Shown here one piece after another: positions 34,526 to 44,983 of a DNA stretch of 64,000 nt. Source of the DNA: Aplectana chamaeleonis (taxonomy: Eukaryota; Nematoda; Chromadorea; Rhabditida; Cosmocercidae); NCBI GenBank assembly GCA_029168955.1, contig JAPDOI010000211.1, positions 1-64,000 on the forward strand, read 5' to 3'. Numbering within the stretch: position 1 is the first letter of the stretch; the number at the start of each line of letters is the position of its first letter. The notes beneath the pieces are model-generated. The model saw only the letters and a program-made list of their open reading frames with translations, did not search any database and was not told where the DNA came from. The position numbers and the translations under genes were made by a program.

Positions 34526-34968
34526 AGGCAGGGTTCGCGATAAAAACGACTCTTGAGCTCTCTTCATAAGAATGTAGATTTGGCCATCACAAAAGTAAAA
34601 GTAAGTGAAAAAACCCGGAAATTCGCGGGAAAAACGCTCAAAAACAAAGAATAACGGCTAATTACCGGTGTCGGCCGGCCCCCTAATTAACGCGATTTTC
34701 ATTAATGCTTGCTTATCCGACATTTTTTTTGCACTTCAAGTAATCAGTAGTCTCCAGAAATGTTCAGAAATCACTTTAGAAGCAAAATAAAAGTTGACAA
34801 AACAGGCTTTCACCCAAATCTCGATAATTGAGGGCGGGAGGACACCAAGCTATAACTTTCTCCTGAGCGTTTTTTCTCCAATTTTTTACTTATTTTCTTT
34901 TTTGTGGTGGCCAGATCTACCATTCTACGGTGATAGCACAACAACCGATTTTATCGAGAACCCTGCCT
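34526..34968 (+). mobile_element. TTAA-flanked MITE, family 2, complete
   Basis: 443 bp flanked by TTAA at 34522-34525 and 34969-34972. The termini are AGGCAGGGTTCGCGATAAAA and TTTTATCGAGAACCCTGCCT. A degraded copy lies at 51303-51725, with matching interior blocks (GACTTTTGAGCTCTCTTCAT). Confidence 0.8.
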
Positions 34969-34972
34969 TTAA

Positions 34973-36340
34973 TCTTCGCCACAGTTCGAGGAAACTTGTT
35001 GCCTCATGCCCACTTTAAACCGCCCCGTATCTGGCTCAAGTTTGCGAGGGCTGTTCAACACAGGCCTCGGTCAGTAGTGAATGCAAGCATCTCCAAAAAC
35101 ATTTTTGACACAGAATTTCTCTATACCTGAAATAAGAATCGATTTTCCTCGGTTTCGTGACAAAAGAGATGTGAATTAGACGTGATAATATATTTTTTTC
35201 AAATTGAAAGACGATTTAGGATTTTCTTTGAGGAAAAATGTTATATCCACATATTCCGAGGATGGAGTTTTTCTCAGATGAATCTTGAATCGCGGAAATC
35301 GGCAATGATTAGAGAAATGCCCAGGGTTAGGCGGACGGAATTTCGAATATCAGAGTATTCATCATTTAGCGATTTCCCTATAAATGGTGATTTCTTCTCT
35401 TCCAAAAAACTACGATGTTAGAGTTTCTCAAAAATTTTCTTTTCTCGAAATTATTGTCGTGATCAATTTTCAGAAGGGTCCAAATTATTAATTTAATTGA
35501 AAAGTAGTTTCTGAGAACTTTTGGCTTTGAATTCCGTGAGCATTGTGCTTTTGCAAAGAAAAGGTGTTCCTCTCGCTGAATTTTTTTGGCAATCCATCAC
35601 CGCTCGGAATTTGAGAAAAACAAGTTTTCGTCCAAAACCGAGAAAATTGTTTTTTCTATGGATTATGCGTGAAAAGTTCGAGATCATAGAAACGCTTTTC
35701 AAACCGAGGTGATTTTTTGAAAGTTCCGACCTACACCTTCCAGATTCAAAAATGGCAAATTGTTGTCAAATCTGGCAGAACGCGCTGAATAATTTTTTTT
35801 GAAAGAGCTCAACATCTGTCCATATTTTGGCCGGTTTCACACGACCACCATTCTATGAGAATGACGTCTCATCCCTTTTTCCAGAATGATTCATCAGTTC
35901 TTAGCCGAGCTGAGCATTTCAAATCGCTCGCAAAGAACTTCTTTTCTCGAGAAGACATTTTAAATTGACAATTTCTTTCAGAGTTAAACGCCGTCTGATT
36001 TGGTAGTCAGTGAAATACCAGAAGTTTTTTTGAAGACTCGATGCAACGAAAAGTCTAATCTTGTACATATTAGAGGTAGCGCGCCGGCATAAGTGAGCTC
36101 TTCGCGCAAGGGGTTGGCCTCGAGAAAATCTAAACACGCAGCAGCGACGGTTTCTCCATTCGTGTTCCAACTCACTGTTTTGCCAGTGAAGGTGCTCCAC
36201 GAGTTCCAACAAGTTTCAACTAGCCAACGTCCTGCGTATTCAGTACGATGTACGGCGTGGATAAACGGTCGCTGCTGCCTGTTTAGGAGGCCCCGGTGGC
36301 CTCCACCGCGCGCTCAGCCAGCGATCGAGTCATAGAAGAG
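34973..36340. other. No gene recognised
   Basis: AT-rich to about 36060, then GC-richer. Short frames occur on both strands, without domain or splice support. Confidence 0.3.
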
Positions 36341-36350
36341 CGACCAGTTA

Positions 36351-36551
36351 GAGATGAACTGGAAGTGTTGGAAAATGGCTTCGAATAGTTGGCAGTCAGT
36401 TGCGTCAGGTTGCGGCTATTTGGGAATCGGTTGGCAGGTCAACCGAGCGGAGAGATGAACTGGAAGTGTTGGAAAATGGCTTCGAATAGTTGGCAGTCAG
36501 TTGCGTCAGGTTGCGGCTATTTGGGAATCGGTTGGCAGGTCAACCGAGCGG
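36351..36551 (+). repeat. Perfect 101-bp tandem duplication
   Basis: GAGATGAACTGGAAGTGTTGG through AACCGAGCGG is present twice (36351-36451 and 36452-36551) without a visible difference. It is therefore recent, or maintained, or an assembly artefact. Confidence 0.85.
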
Positions 36552-36599
36552 CGCCTGGTCTTCAACTCGAAGACAGAATAGCATCAAGTTGACAACCTT

Positions 36600-36850
36600 T
36601 TAGGGGTCCGCAGAGTTGAGGTCGCGGCGTTGCTCGCAGCGACGAACAGCACTGGATGATGTAATATTGATTACATTCGGCGACGATGGCGACCGGCGCG
36701 GTGTGAAGGGCGATCAGGGGGCACCGCAGAGTGTATCGACGCCGCGACGGCGCAACATCACTGCCAGCAAGTGGCAACCGACGCCGCGACGATAATGTTG
36801 CGAAACATTTTTGTCTCCGCGTCAAGGCTGACGCTCGGCGACTCGGTAGA
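36600..36850 (+). mobile_element. MITE with GCGTCAAGGCTGACGC end (inverse copy 39545-39715)
   Basis: The GCAGAGTTG and CATTCGGCGACGA blocks, and the end CGCGTCAAGGCTGACGCTCGGCGAC, match 39545-39715 in reverse. The internal GTCGCGGCG...CGCGAC arms suggest a foldback. Confidence 0.6.
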
Positions 36851-37440
36851 TTCATGAGTACAATACCCACCCACGAACTTCGCAAGAAGCGCGTTATTTG
36901 CGCCCCTTTGGAAGAACTCTGTGAATTTTGTGGCTTCGGAGGTAAAAAAGTTACTGCTAGAATCGCCTCATCAAGATATACAAGATGGTGTTAAAATTTC
37001 AGTATATCCTAAACTGTACCTTAATTATAGGTGTGTTGCTCTTTCTATAACACGTTTTGACTCGTCAGGAAGCTCGGCCTTCGCTTTTATTTTTTTGAGC
37101 AGCATGCCTACAATTATGATATTGTTTAAGATATCAATGAAACTTTAAAACACCATCTTGTAGATATTGATGAGACGATTTTAGCAATATATTTCTCACC
37201 CCCCCCCCGAAAATGCAAATCTGACAGAGTTCTTGCTAAGATGCGTTTTTTTTGCTGATTTGCCAAGTTCGAGGGTGGGTATTGTAGGAATCGTTTGGCT
37301 TCAACGCCCTCTATAGTTCTCTGCGAGCAACAGATATTCGTACAATCGACCTCATAACCGGATTGTCGAAAAGGTGTACATCCGACAAGGTTTGCAGAAA
37401 TCATTCAGATGCACTCACTAATCGGGGAATTCAAAAACAC
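36851..37440. repeat. Inverted repeat around ATCAAGATATACAAGATGGTGTT
   Basis: ATCGCCTCATCAAGATATACAAGATGGTGTTAAAATTTCA (36961-36999) pairs with TGAAACTTTAAAACACCATCTTGTAGATATTGATGAGACGAT (37138-37180), with GAGGTAAAAAAG and CACCCCCCCC beyond. It is a foldback of about 250 bp, probably a MITE. Confidence 0.55.
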
Positions 37441-37785
37441 CAGCAATGTTGGAAAAAACGGCTGCGAAAGAGCACAAAAAGGCCTGAGCGGCCCTAAACT
37501 TGAGTGTTCCGCTGAAGGTTATGGCCGCACAGGTCTTTTTGTGTTCCTCCTACTTACCCCCATTTGATAATCGGTTGCCTTCATATAGTCGGGTTTTCAC
37601 TTGGACACTTTTATCGGTAACCTTCAAGGAAGTGGGCGTGGCGCGAGCAGACGGAGTTTAGGGCCGTGTAGTGCTATTTTGTGCTCGATCTTAGCCGTTT
37701 TTTTTCAGCGGTATTGATGCAGTGAGCCCCGGGTCTTCCGATTTACGTTGAAATACCTGTTTTATCGTGGACACTGCCTTTAAGG
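37440..37785. mobile_element. Decayed TTAA-type MITE with CGGCTGCGAAAGAGCAC arms
   Basis: The right end GTGGACACTGCCT is followed by TTAA (37775-37795 region). Inverted arms lie near 37455-37500 and 37650-37705 (AAACGGCT, GAGCACAAAA, GGCCCTAAACT). The left terminus is degraded. Confidence 0.5.
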
Positions 37786-37927
37786 TATTCCTGTGATATG
37801 TCTGGAAATCGATTGGTTTTGTTAACTCTATACAACTTCTCAGGGAGTGGGCAGTTCACGCCAAAAAGGAAAGAACTCTCCATGTTGAATATGAGTGTGG
37901 TCGTAGTTACCCAAGGGATCATTTTGA

Positions 37928-38386
37928 AGGCAGCATACGCGCTCGTAAACGTGGTTGGTATAACAATGTTAATCGAACTGTCTGGCTTACAACATAACGC
38001 CTACACATTTTGAAGGATCGAAAATGACCCATAACGCCGCTACATAAGTTAGAAGTTAGCCCCGCCCTGTATTTTCACGCCCCCTGTATTTGCTCTTTTG
38101 CTCCAAAGCAGGGTTGCTGGGTCATCTTCGCCGTCAGTGACGTGTGTGGTTCACTTGTTAGGCAACCAACCAACAGTAAAAACGGTGAGTATGACCCAGC
38201 AACCTTGCGTTGCAGGAGAAGGGCAAATACAGGAGGCGTGAAAATACAGGGAGGGGCTGAATTCTGACTTTTGTAGCGGCATTGTGGGCCGTTTTTGACA
38301 CTTCAAAATGCGTAGGCGGAGTAATCTGGGCCATACCATCCTATTTCCATAGTTATCTCAATCATGTTTACGAACGTGTGCTGCCT
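37928..38386. mobile_element. Long palindromic TTAA-type MITE, 459 bp
   Basis: Left AGGCAGCATACGCGCTCGTAAAC and right GTTTACGAACGTGTGCTGCCT are followed by TTAA; the left flank is TTGA. The arms extend over roughly 200 bp each (GCCGCTACA, CTGTATTTTCACGCC, GACCCAGCAACC blocks). It shares its termini with the GCATACACGC family. Confidence 0.75.
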
Positions 38387-38387
38387 T

Positions 38388-38930
38388 TAAGCAGTGTTAC
38401 CACACTGTGCTGGCCACAAAACAGAGCAGCAGCTGACATGAGTTGACGTATGGAGGACGAGGACAGCACGTCCTCCTCGAGTTGCATGTTGACTCCTTGT
38501 GCTGCTTTCGCCATTTTGGTAGAAGAGAGAGATAGTTGTGCTCCATGACAGCCCACGATCGTGTGAGATGAAAAACGAACGTTTGACTGCTAAAACTATA
38601 TACACCTTGTATGGGGAAAAGAGAAAAGGTGAATTGATATATAGCTATCCAGATGTCTATATGTGCATGCTCGTAACAAAGAACTCTCCATGCTCACTAA
38701 AAAATATGCCCGTAGCTGTGCAAATGGACCACTTTAAGCAATTTTACCACACTACGCTGGCTAAAACAGACAGCAACAACTGAGGCTACAAATGGATGAT
38801 GTGGGCAGCACGTGCTGCCAGACGATTATAATTTGCCACCGGCACAAAATTCTCACTCAGGAATTATCCTGTTAAAGTTGCGCTCTGGCCTATTGAGGCA
38901 AGTTAAAACCTGTTTTACGTGTACTATGTT
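38388..38930 (+). repeat. CAGCACGTGCTG-core repeat, tandem pair
   Basis: Two collinear units (38388-38520 and 38733-38830) start TTAAGCAGTGTTACCACACT / TTAAGCAATTTTACCACACT and contain CAGCACGT...C cores. The right side (38826-38920, ATAATTTGCCACCGGCACAAA) is inverted at 42193-42300. Confidence 0.55.
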
Positions 38931-38934
38931 AAGG

Positions 38935-39245
38935 CGCGTATGAACATAGACTAGTATAAAAGGCTGCTCATCTCACCGTGTGTCTCAGTCGGTTCTTCGG
39001 AGCGGGACCTGGAAGGTGGCCTGTGTCAATCTCCGGAAGATCCATTGGATACCAGAGAATAATTTTTGTAGCCGAGGGGATATCCCTACGGCTCGGGGGG
39101 GAAGGGAGGTGGTACCCAAGTATGGGCCCATCTCCCCACGGTTTGGAGTGAGGTGGAACCCAATGCGAATAGTGGTGGTGAGGTCACCCCCACCCCGTTA
39201 GGATCACAACAGGGATGATCCTTGTGGGATGTCCACGGGGTCCCC
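38935..39245 (+). promoter_or_regulatory. TATA-box repeat unit, third copy
   Basis: TATAAAAGG at 38955 is followed by CTCATCTCACCG, GGACCTGGAAGGTGGCC, ATCTCCGG and the GGGGGGAAGGG block also seen after the 7898 TATA. The upstream palindrome cluster is not preserved. Confidence 0.4.
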
Positions 39246-39544
39246 TGTGCAAACACGGAAACGCCGAAAATGGACATGGACAGTTCTTGAGCCGCTTACG
39301 GACAAATTTTGAACCGCTCAGGGGCTGCGGAAAGACGGAATTCACCAGAGGACGCCGGGACGCGCACCTTTTGATATCGATGTGCTGATTGGAGGCTTAA
39401 CTCGGTGACCAATGGTGCGACGGCCGCTGGCGGTGACGCAGGGTCATAGCAGTGTGGAAACACTGCGGCGCCTCTCGTAATCCTTCACGCCGCGTCGGTC
39501 TTCCCATCCCAGAATACAATCGATTTTAGATCATTCAGCGCAGT

Positions 39545-39720
39545 TAAGAGGTCTGCAGAGTTGCACCGACCGGCAACTGGTCGCCGAGCGTCAGCCTTGA
39601 CGCGGCAACTAAAATGTTTTCTGACATTATCGTAGCCGCGTCGGTTGCCGCTCGCTGGCAGTTATGCGGGGTTGTCGCAGCGTTAAAAAATGTTCGGTCG
39701 CACTCGTCGCCGAATGTCCT
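39545..39720 (-). mobile_element. MITE with GCGTCAAGGCTGACGC end (inverse of 36600-36850)
   Basis: Reverse match to 36600-36850. Ends near CGTCGCCGAATGTCC. Confidence 0.6.
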
Positions 39721-39723
39721 AAC

Positions 39724-41065
39724 CAGGGCTGTGCGGAACTGTTCCTATTCTGTTTCCGTATTTCCGTTGTTTTTCCTTGGGGGGGGGAGCTGTTCCGTCC
39801 CGCTTCCGTTTCAGACTATTTGGCGCCGGAAAAGGGAAGTTATAGTGCTGCACGGTTAATGGTAGTGGGTCTAGGCAAGGGTATTCCAAGACATTTTGAG
39901 GCGCTGGAAAGCACTGTCAAAAATTTGTGTTCAATACAATATCTGAGCCTGGTTGAGATTCTCGACAAAGTTCGGGGTTTTAAAATTGCTTCCCTCCCAG
40001 AATGATGACACAAGTTAGGCGTGGCAGTGGTTGAACCGCTTTTCGGTGAATTTTTCGAAAATCTTTCTGTCCGAAAGTGAGTGATTTTTTGTTTGTCTAC
40101 CTCCACAACAGCAACAGGAATCCAGACACGGTCTTTTGGCACGAACAGCATGTCCTCCAGGAAGTAGTCTAGGCAGAGACAGGTGGAAGTTTTCCCGGGA
40201 AGCGGCACTGCGTGTTAGAGGCGGATCACAATCGAATTTTCCTTTCCTTGCCGAACAGATTTTTTTAACTTTCTGAATTCATTCGTGTGGTATTAGCTCC
40301 GGTAGGCAACTGAGGTCCAAATTAAAATCTAAAAAGTCGTAGGTGAGAATCTGAAGATTGACTTCTGATGGGCCTTGAACACATAGCGCGGCCTCCCGCA
40401 TTCATCTATACCTAGTGCAGCTTGAACTTGTTTCCGGGAGACAGGCTTTACATTGCTCCGAAGGCGCAGCTAAACATTCTGAGTAATTTATGATACTGTC
40501 TTTTTTGGATTGCTAAGGAGCAAGGATTAGCTATCGTGTAATACCTCATACTGATTTCATGTAGTTTTAATAATTATTAATTGTTGACTGAAACGTGAGA
40601 ATGAGACAATCCATAACGTGACGGAAAAAGACGACTTTGGGCGGATATGGTTGTGACACCCACGACATAGTTGCATATTGCGTCCTACAAACTTCCATTG
40701 TGACGGATCATTGTAGAACCCACGTAGAATGCTATGGTTAGTGGTTATTGGAATGAGGTCGACAGAGCCAACCTATCGTTCAGTTTAGCTAAAAGAATGT
40801 CAAACATTGTTGATAGAGGAGAACCGGGAAAGCCGGTATATGGTTTGGCGAAACCAAACGAACGCTACACATGGTCAATGGGGGATGCCAGCGGCTAAGC
40901 AGGTATATCGTTAGGCGAAGCTTTCATGCTATACATTGTTGATGGAGAGAGGACGGCGAATTCTGTCTATCGTTTAGTGAAACCAAAGGAGTGCTATACA
41001 TAGCCACTAACAAAGACCGCCATAAGCCGACCTATCGTTATCGATTCATTTTGTTATTGCCCTTC
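39724..41065. other. hAT-like end at 39724; otherwise nothing recognised
   Basis: CAGGGCTGTGCGGAACTGTTCC at 39725 resembles the CAGGGATGTGCGG terminus of the hAT-like element at 52763. No second end is found. From 40780 to 41035 a loose repeat of CTATCGTTTAG(C/T)GAAACCAAA / CTATACATTG occurs about four times at roughly 65-bp spacing. Confidence 0.4.
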
Positions 41066-41067
41066 TA

Positions 41068-41126
<59 letters not shown>

Positions 41127-41130
41127 GTTA

Positions 41131-41178
<48 letters not shown>
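41068..41178. repeat. (ATT)n microsatellite
   Basis: About 110 bp of nearly pure TTA/ATT repeat, with two GTT interruptions near 41126 and 41132. It yields poly-Tyr and poly-Asn frames with no significance. Confidence 0.97.
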
Positions 41179-41179
41179 G

Positions 41180-42190
41180 AATGCACGTTAAGGTGCGTCG
41201 AAAAAAAAACAGTATGTATGACAAACAAATCAAACAAATGCAGTGTCGAGAACAGAAACATAAAAGTAATTAATATACAACCAGATTGACTAAAGAAAGA
41301 AGCCTAAAGCAAACTAAGCTTCTCGCCCGCAAAAACAGTGCTTCTATTTGAAAGATCTGACGTTTTGATTATCAGCTCGTCGAAAATTAGTGGCCGATCA
41401 CTTAGAGAAAAAAATTGTGTTGAGTAAGATTCGTAGCAGCCAACAGTTTTGGGGTTCTAAAAGGGATGGCTAATTGAGAAAATAAATAGAAACAAATAGA
41501 GCAATCAATATTTATTTTTCTGTCACTTTTCAAGCAGCATGAATGAGAGCTTTCGTTGACACTCTCGTTAACATCACTTCCGCCCAAGCAGAGGGTTTGA
41601 CCAGATTTTGACCAGTGAGCAGCTGTCTGTAGGATAACCCTACCGAGATCCAGCGCAACTCGAAGGAGACCATTCACGAGCGGATGCGGAGAAATCTCTT
41701 TGATCTAAATACGAACTCATGGCACTGACTCGGGGGTGCCTACAGTATAAGCTATCACACTGGTCAAAATGGTCATGGCGGATTGACGTGACACGAGAAC
41801 ATGAACGATAACCTCATTCATCGAACAGATGCACAGCACTGCAGAAAAGGGCTCTGACATAGACCTGCATTCGAAATTCAACCATTGAAACTGTTGCTAA
41901 GGCATCTTTTGGATAAGGATAGAATTGAGTGTAATGGTTTTGGAATGCCCGCATAGTATTGGATACTGGAAGGATAATGGACTGCGGAGGGAAAAATAAG
42001 GTATTCAAATCATGGCTCACGAATATCCTACTTGAACAATAGCAGACCTTGAATTCATTAGAAACACGTTTTTTCAGTTTGTCTCTTTAATCTTAGGTGT
42101 CGCGCTCTATTGTTTTTTGCATGGTTCTAACGTGTAATAAATCAAATCAAATCGTTCGGAGAAGCTTCAGGTTCATACGCTTCTAACCAT
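41180..42190. other. No gene recognised
   Basis: Ordinary AT-rich sequence. No exons or repeat boundaries are defensible. Confidence 0.35.
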
Positions 42191-42192
42191 GT

Positions 42193-42390
42193 TGAACGTA
42201 AAACATGTTTTAACTTGCCTCAATATTTCAGAGCGGAACTTTAACAGGATAATTCCTGAGTGAGAATTTTGTGCCGGTGGCAAATTATCAACGTGTCGTG
42301 CTGCCAAGGGCAGCGCAAAGGCAGCACGTGCTGCTCGAGCAGCAGCTGGTGCCCTTGTGATGTCCACGCTATCCTCGTCGAGGTAAAAGC
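42193..42390 (-). repeat. CAGCACGTGCTGC-core repeat with GCCACCGGCACAAA flank
   Basis: Reverse match to 38826-38920 (TTTAACAGGATAATTCCTGAGTGAGAATTTTG), followed by CAGCACGTGCTGCTCGAGCAGC and a CCTCGTCGAGGTAAAAGCC end like 5360 and 7275. Confidence 0.55.
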
Positions 42391-42674
42391 CTATTGTGAA
42401 TGTAGGTACGTAGCTTCGGGAAGGACGACTCATTTTCGTTGGTCGCGTCATGGCTCTACAATTTTCTAAGTTTTTACTCTGATTTAGTTACATCTTGCCC
42501 ACCGGGTGTGCTGTTTTCCTACTTCCTAGTCCAAGCAGATCCTCAACTGCTGACCCCTAGAGAAGGACGGTATATGAATGAAGACGCACCGCTCTCCACT
42601 TCTTTCATACCCTACCCTTTATCAGTTGGTTATCATCAATTTTGTTTACGAGAGCCAGCCTTCCCGAAGCCCCA

Positions 42675-42830
42675 TAAGGCCCTTTCACAGTTGCCCGACC
42701 GACGTCGGACGAGTCGTTATCGAATGTGGAATATCTATCTACTCTATCCTATCCATCTTATCTATCTTGACTTGTCAAATTCGGTACTGAGTCGGCCGAC
42801 GTCGGCCGGCAAACTATGAAAGGGGCTATA
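42675..42830. mobile_element. Palindromic MITE, GCCCCTTTCATAGTTTGCC family, copy 2
   Basis: Inverse of 7625-7780, with ends AAGGCCCTTTCACAG and CTATGAAAGGGGCTATA and a CTATCCTATCCATCTTATC loop. Confidence 0.7.
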
Positions 42831-42990
42831 GACTCGGTTTCATCTCAAGTGAGCTCATGTTTTCGGTTATCACAGCGCGGAGCGGTGGGTTTTCGTCTAA
42901 ACCCCCTTTTTACTAGTTATATTTCACCGAGGCCCACCGCTCCGCTGCTGGTGATAATCGAAATAAACAGGTCACTAGGGATGTACCAAA
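42831..42990. mobile_element. GCGGAGCGGTGGG palindromic MITE
   Basis: TTATCACAGCGCGGAGCGGTGGG and CCCACCGCTCCGCTGCTGGTGATAA are inverted arms. They are followed by CAGGTCACTAGGGATGTACCA. Related copies are at 43330-43455 (inverse), 55905-56065 and 57745-57893, with a partial at 1485-1550. Confidence 0.7.
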
Positions 42991-43164
42991 GCTTACCTAC
43001 ATTCGCCTATTGTTCTACAATACAACTAAAAGTATAATTAGACAAGACAGGGGTAGTGTATAAGTCAATGGTTTGAACTCGATTAACTAGATGAAGCTTT
43101 CTGTATAAATCTCATAAGTTTAACTCTCTGGGCAATCAACCACAACACTTCGTTCGCAGAACAG

Positions 43165-43286
43165 TTTATTTGCAGGATTGACGATGACTTGGGATGGACT
43201 TCTCTAATCGTGTTGTTATCCTAAAGTGCATAACTTGAACCAGAAGTGCTCGCTGGCGACACAAATTTTCCATCCTTCACCACAAT
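43165..43286 (-). CDS. Possible terminal exon with AATAAA signal
   Basis: On the minus strand a strong TCCATTTCAG acceptor ends at 43287. One frame then reads IVVKDGKFVSPASTSGSSYAL and stops at 43221-43223; a second frame (CGEGWKICVASEHFWFKLC) stops at 43216-43218. AATAAA lies at 43165-43170, about 50 bases beyond the stops. The acceptor, early stop and poly(A) signal suggest the last exon of a gene transcribed leftward. The frame is undecided and no upstream exon is identified; a MITE of the GCGGAGCGGTGGG family lies just upstream. Confidence 0.3.
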
Positions 43287-43329
43287 CTGAAATGGACATC
43301 AATTACAACACGGCTTGGTTTTTGCCCAT

Positions 43330-43455
43330 CTAATAGATGAGTAAACTCTGGTACAACCCTAGTGACCTGTTGATTTCGATTATCACCAGCAGCGGAGCGG
43401 TGGGCCTCGGTGTAATATAACTAGTGATCTTGGAATGAAACAGAGTCTAGATAAT
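43330..43455. mobile_element. GCGGAGCGGTGGG palindromic MITE, inverse copy
   Basis: GGTACAACCCTAGTGACCTG followed by TTATCACCAGCAGCGGAGCGGTGGG. Only one arm is well preserved. Confidence 0.6.
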
Positions 43456-43845
43456 TGTGGTGCGCGCGAAGCGCGCACCAGATTTGGTTTTGAATCGGCC
43501 ACGCGCGCAACCCCTTTTTCGAAATCTCAGTTCAGAGTGAACGCAGAAATTAGGGCTACGTTGCATTGAAAAGAGCGTAAAAAGATGGGTATACACCCCA
43601 AAAATGGTTTGGAACGGTTCACTGATTTTCGAGAAAAAATTGAAAACCCGCTCGTTTTTGTTGTTAATCTCCATTTTTTTTTCAGACGGCGTTCACGATC
43701 TTGCGGGTACACTTAAAATTGAGCTAGGAAGCTCATTTTTGAACTGGAGACTGGAAATGGGTGCAGGTCGCTCCTATTCCATTTTGAACTTGATACCTTA
43801 ACTTTGAAGGGTACCTCAAAATCGTGGGTTTACATACTAAATTAG

Positions 43846-43936
43846 CCGTGGAGCACGAAAACTGCTTGGACATGATACGGCTGTGGAGAACAAGGTGTGG
43901 GGTGGATCTGCAGCCAGCTGACACAGGTCGACGGAG
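43846..43936 (+). CDS. Weak plus-strand exon candidate
   Basis: Between AAATTAG and GTAAGT (donor at 43937) one frame is open. It reads VEHENCLDMIRLW, then CGVDLQPADTGRR. The donor is excellent, but the acceptor is ordinary. An opposite-strand frame is also open, so coding status is unproven. Confidence 0.2.
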
Positions 43937-44413
43937 GTAAGTACGGAACTTGTCAGAATTCGTACTTGTGACACAAAATCGATCGATAATCAATATTATC
44001 GATTTTCGAGCTTTTTGCACAAAATGCGGCGTGGAGTGGTGATTGCTGATGGGATTTGTTTTCTTGATTGGGAAATTTCGCTCATCAGTCATTATCGATA
44101 AATAACAATCAATAATATTGATTTTTTTTCGCCTGTTACTGTTAATGATTTTTGATTGTTGATGGCTTTAAGTCACTTGTTGGGGAAATTCTTCTCACCA
44201 TGAAAGATCAAATATTAATTATCAATAATATCGAGTTATCACATGTTGCTCGAAATGCAGCAATGAGTGGTATTTTTTATGGTTTTGGGTCATAAGTTAC
44301 AAAAATTGTACTCATACGACAATATCGTTTGTCAGATGTTTCATCATTCCAAAATGGAAATCGTGGAGCAAAATTGGAGTCAGAAAGGGAACCTTCGGGA
44401 AAAATATGTGAAA

Positions 44414-44932
44414 TTTCTGAAAATTTAGCTTCCTGGCAAAAGTAACGATTTGGTAGTGATAAAAAAAGTTTTAAAATTGTCTTGAAATATCTTAAAAAAG
44501 AGATTTGGCGTAAAATAGCCTGGAAAATTAAAAAGGTAGGAAATGAACTGAAATAACCAAAAATGTGATTTGGTGGTCGATCATTTCTCAAGCTTCCCCG
44601 TTAAACTTATCAAAACAAAATCAAGCGCGCAACGGAAACCTTAAGCCATTTTTGAAAGCTGCAATAAGGGAATCAGCATAGGTCAAGCTAGGTGAACGCA
44701 AAGCTCCTTTCCATATCGTGCTTGATTTCGTTTTGATAAGTTTAACGGAGAAGCTTGTGAAATGATCGACCACCAAATCACATTTTTGGTTATTTCACTT
44801 CATTTCCTACCTTTTTTATTTTCCAGGCTATTTTACGCCAAATCTCTTTTTTAAGATATTTCAAGACAATTTTAAAACTTTTTTATCATTACCAAATCGT
44901 TGCTTTTGCCAGGAAGCTAAATTTTCAGAAAT
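44414..44932. repeat. Hairpin with about 213-bp near-perfect arms
   Basis: 44414-44626 is the near-exact reverse complement of 44718-44932, with about 91 bp between. Examples are TTTTAAAATTGTCTTGAAATA against TATTTCAAGACAATTTTAAAA, and the GATCGACCACCAAATCACATTTTTGG block. Few mismatches are visible. No known terminal motif is recognised. Confidence 0.85.
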
Positions 44933-44983
44933 ACAACTATCTTGGAGAGAATCGCTATTGAGATAACATGGGAACCACTATTA

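Noticed and set aside
41000..41260. Poly-Tyr and poly-Asn frames
   Set aside because: Direct reading of the (ATT)n microsatellite.
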